Assembly (NCBI GenBank): GCA_018432925.1
Contig: JAHDSC010000018.1
Coordinates: forward strand, 37,593-101,592
Origin: Desulfobacterales bacterium
GTDB lineage: Bacteria > Desulfobacterota > Desulfobacteria > Desulfobacterales > JAHDSC01
Direction: 5' to 3'
DNA: 64,000 nt
Shown: one piece after another, positions 37,778-45,301 of the stretch
Layout of the letters: every line of letters begins with the position of its first letter
Position numbering within the stretch: the stretch's first letter is position 1
The notes under the pieces: model-generated
Databases searched by the model: none
The model's input: only the letters and a program-made list of their open reading frames with translations
What the model was told of the DNA's origin: nothing
Program-made: the position numbers and the translations under genes

Positions 37778-38668
37778 TCATTTGAGGATTGCCTCAAACT
37801 TTGCTGCCACTTCACGAAGGTTTTCCGCCCAGTTCAATGCAAGAGGGTCCACAAAGGCCACCCGACCTCCGATTTGTTTCGCCAACTGTTCAGCGCTTTT
37901 GGACGAGAACTGGGGCTGCACAAACACCACCTTGATGTTGCGCTCTCGGGCACAATCGATCAGTTTCTTTAATTGCGCGGGCTTCGGTTCCTTGCCTTCA
38001 ATTTCGATCGGCACCTGTTTAAGCCCGTAAGCATGAGCAAAGTATCCCCAGGCCGGGTGAAATACCATAAACGGAAGGCCCTGCTTTCCCGCAAAAATGT
38101 CCCTCAGCTCTGCATCCAGATCAACGATCATGGCGACAAAAATCTTGTAGTTGTTCTCATAATCCAAATGATGGGTCGGATCGATTTCCTGAAGCGCAGT
38201 CAAAATATTACGTGCCTGCACCATCACCAGGGGCGGAGACAGCCAGACGTGGGGATCAAGGACACGGTGGTTATGGTTTCCCGTTTCATGATTTTTTTCT
38301 TCATCGTTGTGATGGGCGGTCATGGGCATCTTCTGGATCCCATGTTCGGTGTGCACAATCCTCATACCGGGATTGGCTGAGACGATTTTTTTCAGCCAGC
38401 CTTTTTCGAAGGGAACTCCGATTGAAAAATAGATACTTGCTTTTGAAATAGCCGCCATCTGTGCCGGTTTGGGTTCATAGGTGGCCGGGCTGGCGCCCGG
38501 TTCCACCATAACCTGGATATCAATCAGATCTTTACCGATTTGTTCCACGAAGAATTTCTGGGGAAGAATACTGACAAATACGGATACTCTGTCGGCTGCG
38601 GATGCATTCGATATCGCAATAAAGCCCGCCAAAAAAGATAAAAGTAAAGCTTTCAGCATATTACCCAT
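37778..38668 (-). CDS. znuA: Zinc ABC transporter substrate-binding protein (ZnuA-like)
   Basis: 296 residues with a signal peptide (MLKALLLSFLAGFIAISNASA). It is a cluster A-I (metal) binding protein. A His-rich loop at 119-134 (HHNDEEKNHETGNHNH) is typical of zinc-specific members. The ligand motif DPHVWLSP follows at 139-146, and VFHPAWGYFAHAYGL carries the third-histidine region. It captures Zn2+ in the periplasm for ZnuBC. The first gene of the operon, it faces zur across a 266-bp region with Zur-like boxes. Confidence 0.95.
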   Translation of the reverse strand: MGNMLKALLLSFLAGFIAISNASAADRVSVFVSILPQKFFVEQIGKDLIDIQVMVEPGASPATYEPKPAQMAAISKASIYFSIGVPFEKGWLKKIVSANPGMRIVHTEHGIQKMPMTAHHNDEEKNHETGNHNHRVLDPHVWLSPPLVMVQARNILTALQEIDPTHHLDYENNYKIFVAMIVDLDAELRDIFAGKQGLPFMVFHPAWGYFAHAYGLKQVPIEIEGKEPKPAQLKKLIDCARERNIKVVFVQPQFSSKSAEQLAKQIGGRVAFVDPLALNWAENLREVAAKFEAILK

Positions 38669-38820
38669 CCTGACAAACCTCCTTTTCTATGTAAAAATCG
38701 CCTTTGCCCCAAACCTCTTCCCAAGATGCCGGAGCCCGAGCCTAAAAGCGGGACGCGCAATCAGGCAGATAAGAAGAAGCCATTTGATAAGGGAGGTCTT
38801 CTTTCGTCCGGACATATTAT

Positions 38821-38836
38821 TGCAAATGCATTTGCA
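38821..38836. promoter_or_regulatory. Putative Zur box between znuA and zur
   Basis: TGCAAATGCATTTGCA is a perfect 16-bp palindrome with the ATTGCAA words typical of Fur-family sites. Further ATTGCAA repeats follow (TATTGCAAAAAGGATTGCAATA, in part, at about 38868-38890), closer to zur. This fits control of both divergent units by the adjacent Zur-like protein. Confidence 0.65.
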
Positions 38837-38934
38837 TTATAGCATCCGGCATTGTAGTGTCAACACCTATTGCAAAAAGGATTGCAATAAGGGCGGAGAT
38901 CGATTAATGTTACCTAAATTCATAGGAGTTGAAA

Positions 38935-39309
38935 ATGAGACGAAAGACCGTTCAAAAAGATGCGATTAAAAATGCCTTTCTGATGGAAAGTAGACCTCTT
39001 CGGGTTGATGAAATCTTACAGATGGGCCGGAAAGTAGTGAAATCGCTCAACCAGGCGACTGTGTATCGCAATCTGAAATGCCTGGTTGAGATTGGGTGGC
39101 TAAGGATCATCAATCACCCGGATTTAGGCATTTTTTATGAAAGAGCGGGAAAAGAACATCACCATTATTTTCACTGCCATGCCTGCGACCGTCTCTTTGA
39201 GATTCCCGGGTGCGCCCTGCACGAAAAGGAGTTCGTTCCACCAGGTTTTGTTACAGAGCGTCATCAAGTATTTCTTTTTGGAATCTGCTCGGCCTGTGGG
39301 CGAACCTGA
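38935..39309 (+). CDS. zur: Fur-family regulator, probably Zur
   Basis: 124 residues from the ATG at 38935, with GGAG 6 bp upstream; a TTG at 38929 is less likely. The N-terminal winged helix (LRVDEILQMGRKVVKSLNQA with TVYRNLKCLVEIGWL) is followed by a metal domain with HHHYFHCHACDRLFEIPGC and a closing CSACGRT. The two CxxC pairs form the structural zinc site. Position next to znuABC makes zinc the likely signal. It would repress znuA-C and perhaps itself through the palindrome between the two. Confidence 0.88.
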   Translation: MRRKTVQKDAIKNAFLMESRPLRVDEILQMGRKVVKSLNQATVYRNLKCLVEIGWLRIINHPDLGIFYERAGKEHHHYFHCHACDRLFEIPGCALHEKEFVPPGFVTERHQVFLFGICSACGRT

Positions 39310-39367
39310 GAGCAGCCAAATTCAGGTTGAGTCTCTTGAAATTACTGGATATTAATGCCTCTCGTTT

Positions 39368-39961
39368 TCAATACTCCTTTTTTTCCATCCGCCGATTGTT
39401 TATCCCGCCGCAAGTCTCGACCGGAACAAGCCGAATGTGCCGCGGATTTTCCTTATCGATACGCCAGCATCCGGACCGAGCTATCTTGGTTTTCATTTTT
39501 TTCCGGGATTGATGGCCGTCTTCAAGAAAAAATATACCGTCTTTTTTTGTAATCCGATATATGTCGGCGAGAAATGCGACGGGGTCCTCGATTTGATGGA
39601 ACATATCCAGGGCGTAGACGATGTCTGCGCAGTGGTCCTCGATCTCCGGCGAACCGTCGCCCAGAAGAACCGGTACGACGTTGTCGAGATTGTTGTCTTC
39701 TATTTTTTTTCGGACGATATCAATGGCCATCCTGCTGATGTCCACCGCATAAACCCGTCCTGCGGGACCGACCAGTTCGGACGCTTTCTGAATGTATCTG
39801 CCGGGACCGCACCCGTAGTCCACAACAACAGAGCCCTGCATGATGTCAAAATCATTCAGCCGCCGGTCCGGCTTACCGAACAGATCCATTATTTTAAAGC
39901 CCCAGACCATGAAGCGGTACCCCATCTCCTTCTGGGGATTAAAAATTCGTCTCATGTTCAC
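39368..39961 (-). CDS. Class I SAM-dependent methyltransferase
   Basis: 197 residues. SAM-binding motif I reads VVVDYGCGPGRYIQKASELV, motif II is VYAVDIS, and ADIVYALDMFHQIEDP lies at motif IV. The substrate is unknown. The N-terminus (RRIFNPQKEMGYRF) and overall length match small UbiE/arsenite-type methyltransferase families seen in anaerobes. It is convergent with zur, 58 bp apart, and stands alone. Confidence 0.85.
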   Translation of the reverse strand: MNMRRIFNPQKEMGYRFMVWGFKIMDLFGKPDRRLNDFDIMQGSVVVDYGCGPGRYIQKASELVGPAGRVYAVDISRMAIDIVRKKIEDNNLDNVVPVLLGDGSPEIEDHCADIVYALDMFHQIEDPVAFLADIYRITKKDGIFFLEDGHQSRKKMKTKIARSGCWRIDKENPRHIRLVPVETCGGINNRRMEKKEY

Positions 39962-40086
39962 ACTCCTGTCTTTTTCTCTTACAGAACATTCTTGGTGCTA
40001 TTATTCTTTTGTTACTACAAAATCCATATGCAAGTTTTTTTCTGTTTATTTTATGGCTTGTTATATTCAAGTCTCTTAATATTTTA

Positions 40087-40460
40087 TCAATACAATCGCA
40101 TTGATTCATTGGAATTGGTTTGAAACATCGAACGTTCCGGGGCCGATTCCGATCCGATTGTTTTTATTATTTCCTTTTTGTTTTTCATCCGCTCAAGGAT
40201 TTTTTGCGCATGCCATGCGCTCCATTTCCGGGAATCGCACTCCCCATGCCGCGGGCTGAGGAAATGACCGTCGATTTCTCCCTGGTGCCTGTCGGCATAC
40301 TGTTTGTGCAGCTTTCCAGACAAAGCCGCCAGAGACATTGTTTCGACTTGCAGTCCAGGCAGCGAAAATCCGCCGCGCACACATGTCCTTTCTCCAAAAG
40401 ACGGGTCAGCGTTTCTTCCGTTATTTCAACACGCACCCTTTTTCGATCCGCAATTGCCAT
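40087..40460 (-). pseudogene. Cys-rich small protein gene with a probable frameshift
   Basis: The frame starting at 40460 gives a protein-like N-terminus, with MAIADRKRVRVEITEETL then CLDCKSKQCLWRLCLESC, but after about 40300 it becomes poor. From there another frame reads HKQYADRHQGEIDGHFLSP and CDSRKWSAWHAQKILERM, which looks like the true C-terminus, and ends at 40087. A single indel near 40300 would join them into a protein of about 120 residues with many cysteines. It could be a frameshift mutation, a sequencing error or, less likely, programmed frameshifting. The family and function are unknown. Confidence 0.6.
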
Positions 40461-40481
40461 ATCAAAAATAAGACTTTCTTG

Positions 40482-40850
40482 TTAATCCGGTTTCCTGTTT
40501 TCGGAGCATCGGCAGTTTGAACAGTTTCCATTGCACCGGCATGGGAGCTTTTTGAGCGGCACAATAACCTTGCTTCCATCGGGTGCGATTTCGAAACCCT
40601 TTTCCCCTTTGAAAAAGAGTTGATTAACCGGTACCCGGCTCAGATGAATATTGCACTTAAACGTTCGGCAGCCGAAAGAGCATACCTTGCGGAGATTTTT
40701 GGTATTGATGAAGACCCGTCCCGTGCCCTCGTATTGTTCCTGAAGCAGATTGACCAGCTCCCAGGCCGAACTGCCGTCAAAATCGCCCTTGGGGCTGACA
40801 TGCAGGTTTCCGTTATTTTTTCTGAATGTTACTTGAAAATGGATGCTCAT
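40482..40850 (-). CDS. STAS-like protein with a Cys-rich tail
   Basis: 122 residues. The core carries the GDFDGSSAWELVNLL box shared with the protein at 23595-23876, then RVFINTKNLRKV, which fits a STAS-like fold. The C-terminus, PCRCNGNCSNCRC, has five cysteines within 12 residues, a likely metal or Fe-S ligand set that the other copy lacks. The start has GGAGG 6 bp upstream. It is 21 bp from the frameshifted Cys-rich gene and 79 bp from the DUF2325 gene on the same strand, so it may be co-transcribed with them. Function unknown. Confidence 0.65.
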   Translation of the reverse strand: MSIHFQVTFRKNNGNLHVSPKGDFDGSSAWELVNLLQEQYEGTGRVFINTKNLRKVCSFGCRTFKCNIHLSRVPVNQLFFKGEKGFEIAPDGSKVIVPLKKLPCRCNGNCSNCRCSENRKPD

Positions 40851-40929
40851 GTTTTTCCTCCAATGATTTTTTTCCCTTCGCTTATTGTTTTACTGTTTCA
40901 AGGCGGATCGGCAATCTTTGAACCGGTCT

Positions 40930-42180
40930 CTAATTCACGGTGCCTCGGGTCGTAACCGGCGCCCATATCGCCTGGGAAACGGCGCTCAGACTGGAATTCG
41001 TCAGCATATGAACGGTCTTGTGGTGCTTTTTCGCCAGGTTTTTGACAATGGAGCAGGCTGCATGGCTGTTGCAGTTGACCGGGCAAACGACCAGATCGGC
41101 GCGTTTGAGACGACATTCCAGCCTTTTAACGCCGTTTTTCATGTAACCGTCATGATACTCAAAGATACCGCCGCTGTTTTCGATCAACTCCCGATAAAGC
41201 GATTCCATTCGGGTGATGCCCCCGACGATTAAAATGCGTTTTTTGCAAAGATCAAAGGACGGACAAGTGGCGTCACAACGGTTCATAGCAGAAATCTCTC
41301 CAATTATTTCTCGGGTTTCCCTTTTGAAATGACAGGTTAATTCCCGCTCCTGCTCGAGTTCCGATAAAAGCTGCAAGTTCTTTTCCTCGAGAGAAGCCAT
41401 TTGGCGCTGCTTCTCCTTATCGTTCACAAAGAACGCATCCAGATGCGCTTTCATCATTCTGTTTTCCTGCTCAAGTTCAGCGATGCGGTGTCCGCTGTCC
41501 AATCCGGTAAACTCCTCCTTCATTTTGTTTTTTTCTCTTTCCACGGTAGCTAATGTAATCCTCAAGTCCGCCTGGTTCTGTTTCAGGCGCTCGTTTTCCT
41601 TCTGCAGCGTCCGCGTGGCCCGAATCGATTCCTTTGCGGCTTGGCGCATATCATTTAGTTCTTCCTGGAGGCCGGTCATCTTCTGTTTCAACCGGATGCT
41701 CTTCTTGGCACCCCAATGCATCATCATGTGAATCGTGCCGAAAACCTCTCTGCCGCATTCAACAGACAGCCCGGCTCTGGTTGCTGCGGCCCATAAAACG
41801 CCCATGTAATTCCCGGTTTTAAAGGCGGCTCTGCATTTCACTATAAATTCCTCCTGATCCAGTCCGTGCAGGAACGCCGTTTCCTTGCCGAACTTGCGGT
41901 GGAGCAGATTGTCGATACGTTTCGACAGCCGGTTTTCGCATTCCGCGCTTGCAACCAGCATTTCATGAATCTCAAAAGGACTTTTCTTTTTAATTGGAAC
42001 ACCGGATTTCTTGAGCAACTGGTTTTGTTCGGAAAACGTAAGGCAAATACCGACTACCGGGCATTTGAAAAAGCGATCCATTTCCCATAATCGTAATCGG
42101 ATTGGTCGATTCGTGTCCGGATCATTCCGGCATATCGTATGGTTCTCGTTGATTAATGTTTCCTCTTTTTTGTCCAGCAT
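40930..42180 (-). CDS. DUF2325 protein with a long coiled coil
   Basis: 416 residues. The N-terminal 150 residues are of no known fold, with RNDPDTNRPIRLRLWEM and KCPVVGICLTFSEQN. Residues 170-290 are heptad-like (LQKENERLKQNQADLRITLA), a probable coiled coil. The C-terminus is a DUF2325 domain (KKRILIVGGITRMESLYREL, LVVCPVNCNSHAACSIVKN). DUF2325 is of unknown function. Cysteines precede it (CDATCPSFDLC). A structured leader at 42238-42323 resembling that of feoAB precedes the gene, so the two are probably controlled alike. AGGAGG lies 9 bp upstream of the start. Confidence 0.8.
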   Translation of the reverse strand: MLDKKEETLINENHTICRNDPDTNRPIRLRLWEMDRFFKCPVVGICLTFSEQNQLLKKSGVPIKKKSPFEIHEMLVASAECENRLSKRIDNLLHRKFGKETAFLHGLDQEEFIVKCRAAFKTGNYMGVLWAAATRAGLSVECGREVFGTIHMMMHWGAKKSIRLKQKMTGLQEELNDMRQAAKESIRATRTLQKENERLKQNQADLRITLATVEREKNKMKEEFTGLDSGHRIAELEQENRMMKAHLDAFFVNDKEKQRQMASLEEKNLQLLSELEQERELTCHFKRETREIIGEISAMNRCDATCPSFDLCKKRILIVGGITRMESLYRELIENSGGIFEYHDGYMKNGVKRLECRLKRADLVVCPVNCNSHAACSIVKNLAKKHHKTVHMLTNSSLSAVSQAIWAPVTTRGTVN

Positions 42181-42237
42181 CGATGGTTTCCTCCTTTTTC
42201 ATGTCGCTTTTGGCGGTTTTTTTGCTTCGCTTACAAA

Positions 42238-42323
42238 CAAAAAAGGCGCATCTCGATTTTTTAATCCCGAGTTACGCCTTCACTTTTTTCCATGTCTCTC
42301 AAAAGGCATGGAATCCGTAAGAC
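42238..42323 (-). ncRNA. Structured leader of the DUF2325 gene (copy B)
   Basis: On the minus strand: GTCTTACGG (42315-42323), a hairpin with stem TTCCATG/CATGGAA, AGTGAAGGCGTAAC, then a terminator-like hairpin, AAGGCGTAACTCG with CGAGATGCGCCTT (42243-42280), and a T-run. The order of elements matches copy A upstream of feoA. The conserved strands are the same, while the middle stem differs completely in sequence but still pairs. That is the pattern of a conserved RNA structure. It sits between the 3' end of the 42338-42631 gene and the DUF2325 start, 57 bp away. Confidence 0.65.
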
Positions 42324-42337
42324 ATCCCTGAATGTCG

Positions 42338-42631
42338 TTAATCCGCGTCGATCAGAACCTGAGTCAGTCTTTTACGAAGCGCCTCCAATTGTTTGGATTT
42401 AAATGCTTTCCTGCTCTCTTCCAATATATCGATGGCTTCCTTGATGGCATTTTTCAGCAGAAGCTCTCGCGATTTGGAAGGACACAGATCGAAAATCGGT
42501 TTCAGGTCTTGTTCGTCCACCTTTTCCGCCAAAAGCGAAGAGACGAGACAGCAGTGCCTGTCGATCCCCTGCTGCAAATCTTTGACAATGGTATTAAGCG
42601 CCTTTATCAATGCATTTTTATCCAGGCCCAT
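42338..42631 (-). CDS. Small hypothetical helical protein
   Basis: 97 residues from the ATG at 42631, with AGGAGG 10 bp upstream. It is mainly helical and charged (MGLDKNALIKALNTIVKDLQ, LLLKNAIKEAIDILEESRKA), with no membrane segment. I do not recognise the family. It ends 14 bp before the leader of the DUF2325 gene, so read-through from this gene could also supply that leader. Confidence 0.6.
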   Translation of the reverse strand: MGLDKNALIKALNTIVKDLQQGIDRHCCLVSSLLAEKVDEQDLKPIFDLCPSKSRELLLKNAIKEAIDILEESRKAFKSKQLEALRKRLTQVLIDAD

Positions 42632-42854
42632 TTCGATAGATCCTCCTCGCATTGTTTTGATATTCTAACTTCAAGCTTAAAAAATTACCGCCTTGTAAGC
42701 AATCGCCTAAAAGACGGCTTAGCTCCCCGTCCTGATTTCACGGCATCATCACCGCCGGGGCCGACTGAATTTTTTATTAACTCAAACCCATATCATCAGA
42801 AATATATTTTGAAACATGCCCCCCCTTTTCGCTTGCATTTCTTTCAACCTCTTT

Positions 42855-43406
42855 TCAGGAGTCGGAATCTTCCATCGAATCGACAATGTTTTTGAATTCG
42901 CAGGAAAAATTCTCGCTGCGCTCCAGGCATTTCTCGGGCCTGTGGCCGTGCTGTCGATATTCCTCGAAGTTTTGAAGCCAGCTTTCTCCGGCACGTGGAC
43001 ATGCCTGGACAAACTCCATAAAGTCGGTGAAGCTGTCCAGCGTGGAAACGCTGAGGGTATGTTCCATTTTGCAGGCCTCTTCGTCGGCGGTTTTAGAGTC
43101 TATTTTCAAGATCTCGGTTAAAAACCGGAGCAAGACCTGATGCCTTCTCCGCATTTCCTTTCCGATATCGGCCCCGGATTTCGTCAACTCCACGTATTCA
43201 TATTTTTCGTAGTTCACCAATCCCCTGCCGCTCAAGGTTTTGAGCATGCTGGATACCGTAGGCATTTTGACACGCAACCGCTTGGCGATATCCTTGACCC
43301 GGACCACCTTTTTTTCTTTATCCAGATCAAAAATCGCCTCCAGATAGTCTTCCATTACGGAAGTCAGTGGTTTTTTAACCACACGATCGTTTTTTGCGGG
43401 TACCAT
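42855..43406 (-). CDS. DtxR/MntR-family metalloregulator
   Basis: 183 residues. The winged helix (VVRVKDIAKRLRVKMPTVSS) is followed by the dimerisation and metal domain. MntR ligands correspond to Asp20, Glu23 (MEDYLEAIF), His89, Glu115 and His116 (ACKMEH). MntR Glu99 is replaced by Cys112, as in DtxR Cys102. The ligand set is a mix of the manganese and iron types. A C-terminal tail with two cysteines is present, and there is no SH3 domain. It may control Mn2+ or Fe2+ uptake, with feoAB as a candidate target. Confidence 0.9.
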   Translation of the reverse strand: MVPAKNDRVVKKPLTSVMEDYLEAIFDLDKEKKVVRVKDIAKRLRVKMPTVSSMLKTLSGRGLVNYEKYEYVELTKSGADIGKEMRRRHQVLLRFLTEILKIDSKTADEEACKMEHTLSVSTLDSFTDFMEFVQACPRAGESWLQNFEEYRQHGHRPEKCLERSENFSCEFKNIVDSMEDSDS

Positions 43407-43862
43407 TTAAATCTCCGTTTGAAATTTCTAACTTTATTTGCAATATAAAATCTTTTCCGTTCTGTCAAGCAGTTTTTTCAGCCTGTTTCGTTCTCAGCCA
43501 CAAATCGTTTTTCAGGCGAATGGACAACAATATATGAAAGTGCGCTACGTGCCGCTTCATGGAGATTGCCGCCATCACATATTACAAAGCGGGGTTTAAA
43601 GTCATAATTGCGCCCGTGTAATTGCAAAGTTGGATGCTGCAGAAAGAGTCAACGAGCGCTCTTAAAATCTGTCTATACTTAACATAATGTAAGGATAAAA
43701 ATTAATTATAATCGCCATTGTTTTATAATATGACGTCTTTAAGACTCATTTGACATCAACTTATTGCATATGATATATGATGTATCGATTTTGTCCATAT
43801 TTTTACATGTTTTTTAACATATGACCCGAATCGGACGGTCCATTCGTAGTAAAGAGGCGCCG
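43407..43862. other. Divergent intergenic region between DtxR-like and XRE-PBP genes
   Basis: About 450 bp with no gene. It becomes AT-rich toward the XRE-PBP gene and contains ACATGTTTTTTAACATAT-type inverted words (43804-43822) just before the coding start. Promoters for both divergent genes should lie here, but no clear -35/-10 was seen. Confidence 0.35.
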
Positions 43863-44981
43863 ATGCATAGACAAGACAACACCATCCAGTGTAACGTAAA
43901 GCAATACCGCCTGACCAAGGGATGGTCTCAGGAAGAATTGGCCGTAAAAATTGCCCTCCGGCGCCAGGCGATTTATGATATCGAATCCGGACGTTATCTG
44001 CCCAATACGGCCATCGCGTTGCGGCTGGCCCGTTGCTTCGGATGCCGGGTGGAAGACCTGTTTGCCGAACAGACGAAGCCGGAAATCCAGCCCGTCCATG
44101 TGATCAACGGTGAACAGGCGCCCCTTACCCGCCTTGCATTGGGCCGTGTGCGTGATCGGCTGGTGGGTATTCCTTTAAAGGGTACCGGATCCATCCCCTT
44201 CGGCCTGCGCCCCGCGGACGGCATGTTGGGGCAAGATGGGAAAAGTGTGCAGCTTTTTTCATCTTCGACCCATCTGGATGAAACCATTATCCTGATGGGC
44301 TGTGATCCGGCCTTTGAAATTCTCGGCCACCACATCTCCCGTTTATCGCCTCTTGCGCGTATCCACTGCCGATTCGCCTCCAGCCATCGCGCGCTCAGCA
44401 GCCTGGCCCAAGGCTTGGCGCATGTGGCCGGAACCCACCTTCATAACACGAGCGAAACAGAATCCAATGTTACCCTGGTTAGCCGGAAATTGCCCGGATT
44501 GCATGGCTGCGTCATGGGTTTTTCACTGATGGAAGAGGGATTGGTGGTGGCCAAGGGCAACCCTTTGGGGATTCGCAGTGTTGTCGACCTCGCCCAACCC
44601 ATGGTGCGCTTCGTAAACCGCGAACCCGGCGCCGCCCTGCGAGTCTTGCTGGACGACCACCTGCAACGTGCCGGCATCAGTGCAGATGCCATTAACGGTT
44701 ATCAGAATGAGGTGACCTCCCACGCCGAAGGGGCGTATCGCCTTGCCTGTAATGTGGCGGACGCCGCCTTGGGCCTGAGGGTAATTTCTGAGACCTTCGG
44801 CCTTGGTTTCGTCCCCATCACGGCCGTCCGCTGCGATCTGGTCATACCGGGAGACCTGAGCAGCCACCCTACGGTAAAAATCCTTCTGGACGTACTCCAA
44901 TCCGTCGCTCTGCGCAAGGAGATCGACGCCATCCCCGGCTACGAAGGCACCGTAACCGGCAAAACCATTGCCGAGCTTTAA
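43863..44981 (+). CDS. XRE-family regulator fused to a periplasmic-binding-like domain
   Basis: 372 residues from the ATG at 43863, with AAAGAGG about 7 bp upstream; an earlier ATG at 43821 would add 14 residues. The N-terminal XRE helix-turn-helix (CNVKQYRLTKGWSQEELAVK) spans about 10-65. The rest matches the PBP_like (PF12727) domain found in molybdate-type regulators: MGCDPAFEILGHHISRL, then NPLGIRSVVDLAQPMVRFVN with NREPGAALR. Such domains are thought to bind a small ligand such as molybdate in the cytoplasm. It precedes the TonB receptor-moeA cluster on the same strand and is its likely regulator. Confidence 0.88.
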   Translation: MHRQDNTIQCNVKQYRLTKGWSQEELAVKIALRRQAIYDIESGRYLPNTAIALRLARCFGCRVEDLFAEQTKPEIQPVHVINGEQAPLTRLALGRVRDRLVGIPLKGTGSIPFGLRPADGMLGQDGKSVQLFSSSTHLDETIILMGCDPAFEILGHHISRLSPLARIHCRFASSHRALSSLAQGLAHVAGTHLHNTSETESNVTLVSRKLPGLHGCVMGFSLMEEGLVVAKGNPLGIRSVVDLAQPMVRFVNREPGAALRVLLDDHLQRAGISADAINGYQNEVTSHAEGAYRLACNVADAALGLRVISETFGLGFVPITAVRCDLVIPGDLSSHPTVKILLDVLQSVALRKEIDAIPGYEGTVTGKTIAEL

Positions 44982-45164
44982 CCCCATCGAAGCGACGAAT
45001 TCTTTTTCCAGACACCAAAAATTTTGCTTTCACACCTGCCCCGGCCTCTTCCGTTAAACCGAAACCCTTTCGATATCCTCCTTAATATCAAAAACCATTC
45101 TATGATCCCCAAGAAAGTATTCACGCAATTTACATATAAAATTACATATTGACTTTTAAAAAAC

Positions 45165-45188
45165 CATAGGGTATGGGTTCCCCCTATG
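45165..45188. promoter_or_regulatory. Inverted repeat upstream of the first TonB receptor
   Basis: CATAGGG (45165-45171) and CCCTATG (45182-45188) are perfect complements around a 10-bp spacer, 114 bp upstream of the receptor start. A TTGACT lies just before it. It is a candidate operator for the upstream XRE-PBP regulator. The rest of the 44982-45301 gap shows no gene. Confidence 0.45.
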
Positions 45189-45301
45189 TATATTAAACAA
45201 GACATATTAAGCTTATACATTACATGGATCTAGAACGCAAATGCTCTGACCTATGTACGGTATCATTTTAAACGTTTTATCAGACTTGAAAGGAACCGAT
45301 C

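Noticed and set aside
45189..45301. Cobalamin riboswitch before the first TonB receptor
   Set aside because: Neither a B12 box nor the long stem structure is visible in the short upstream region.
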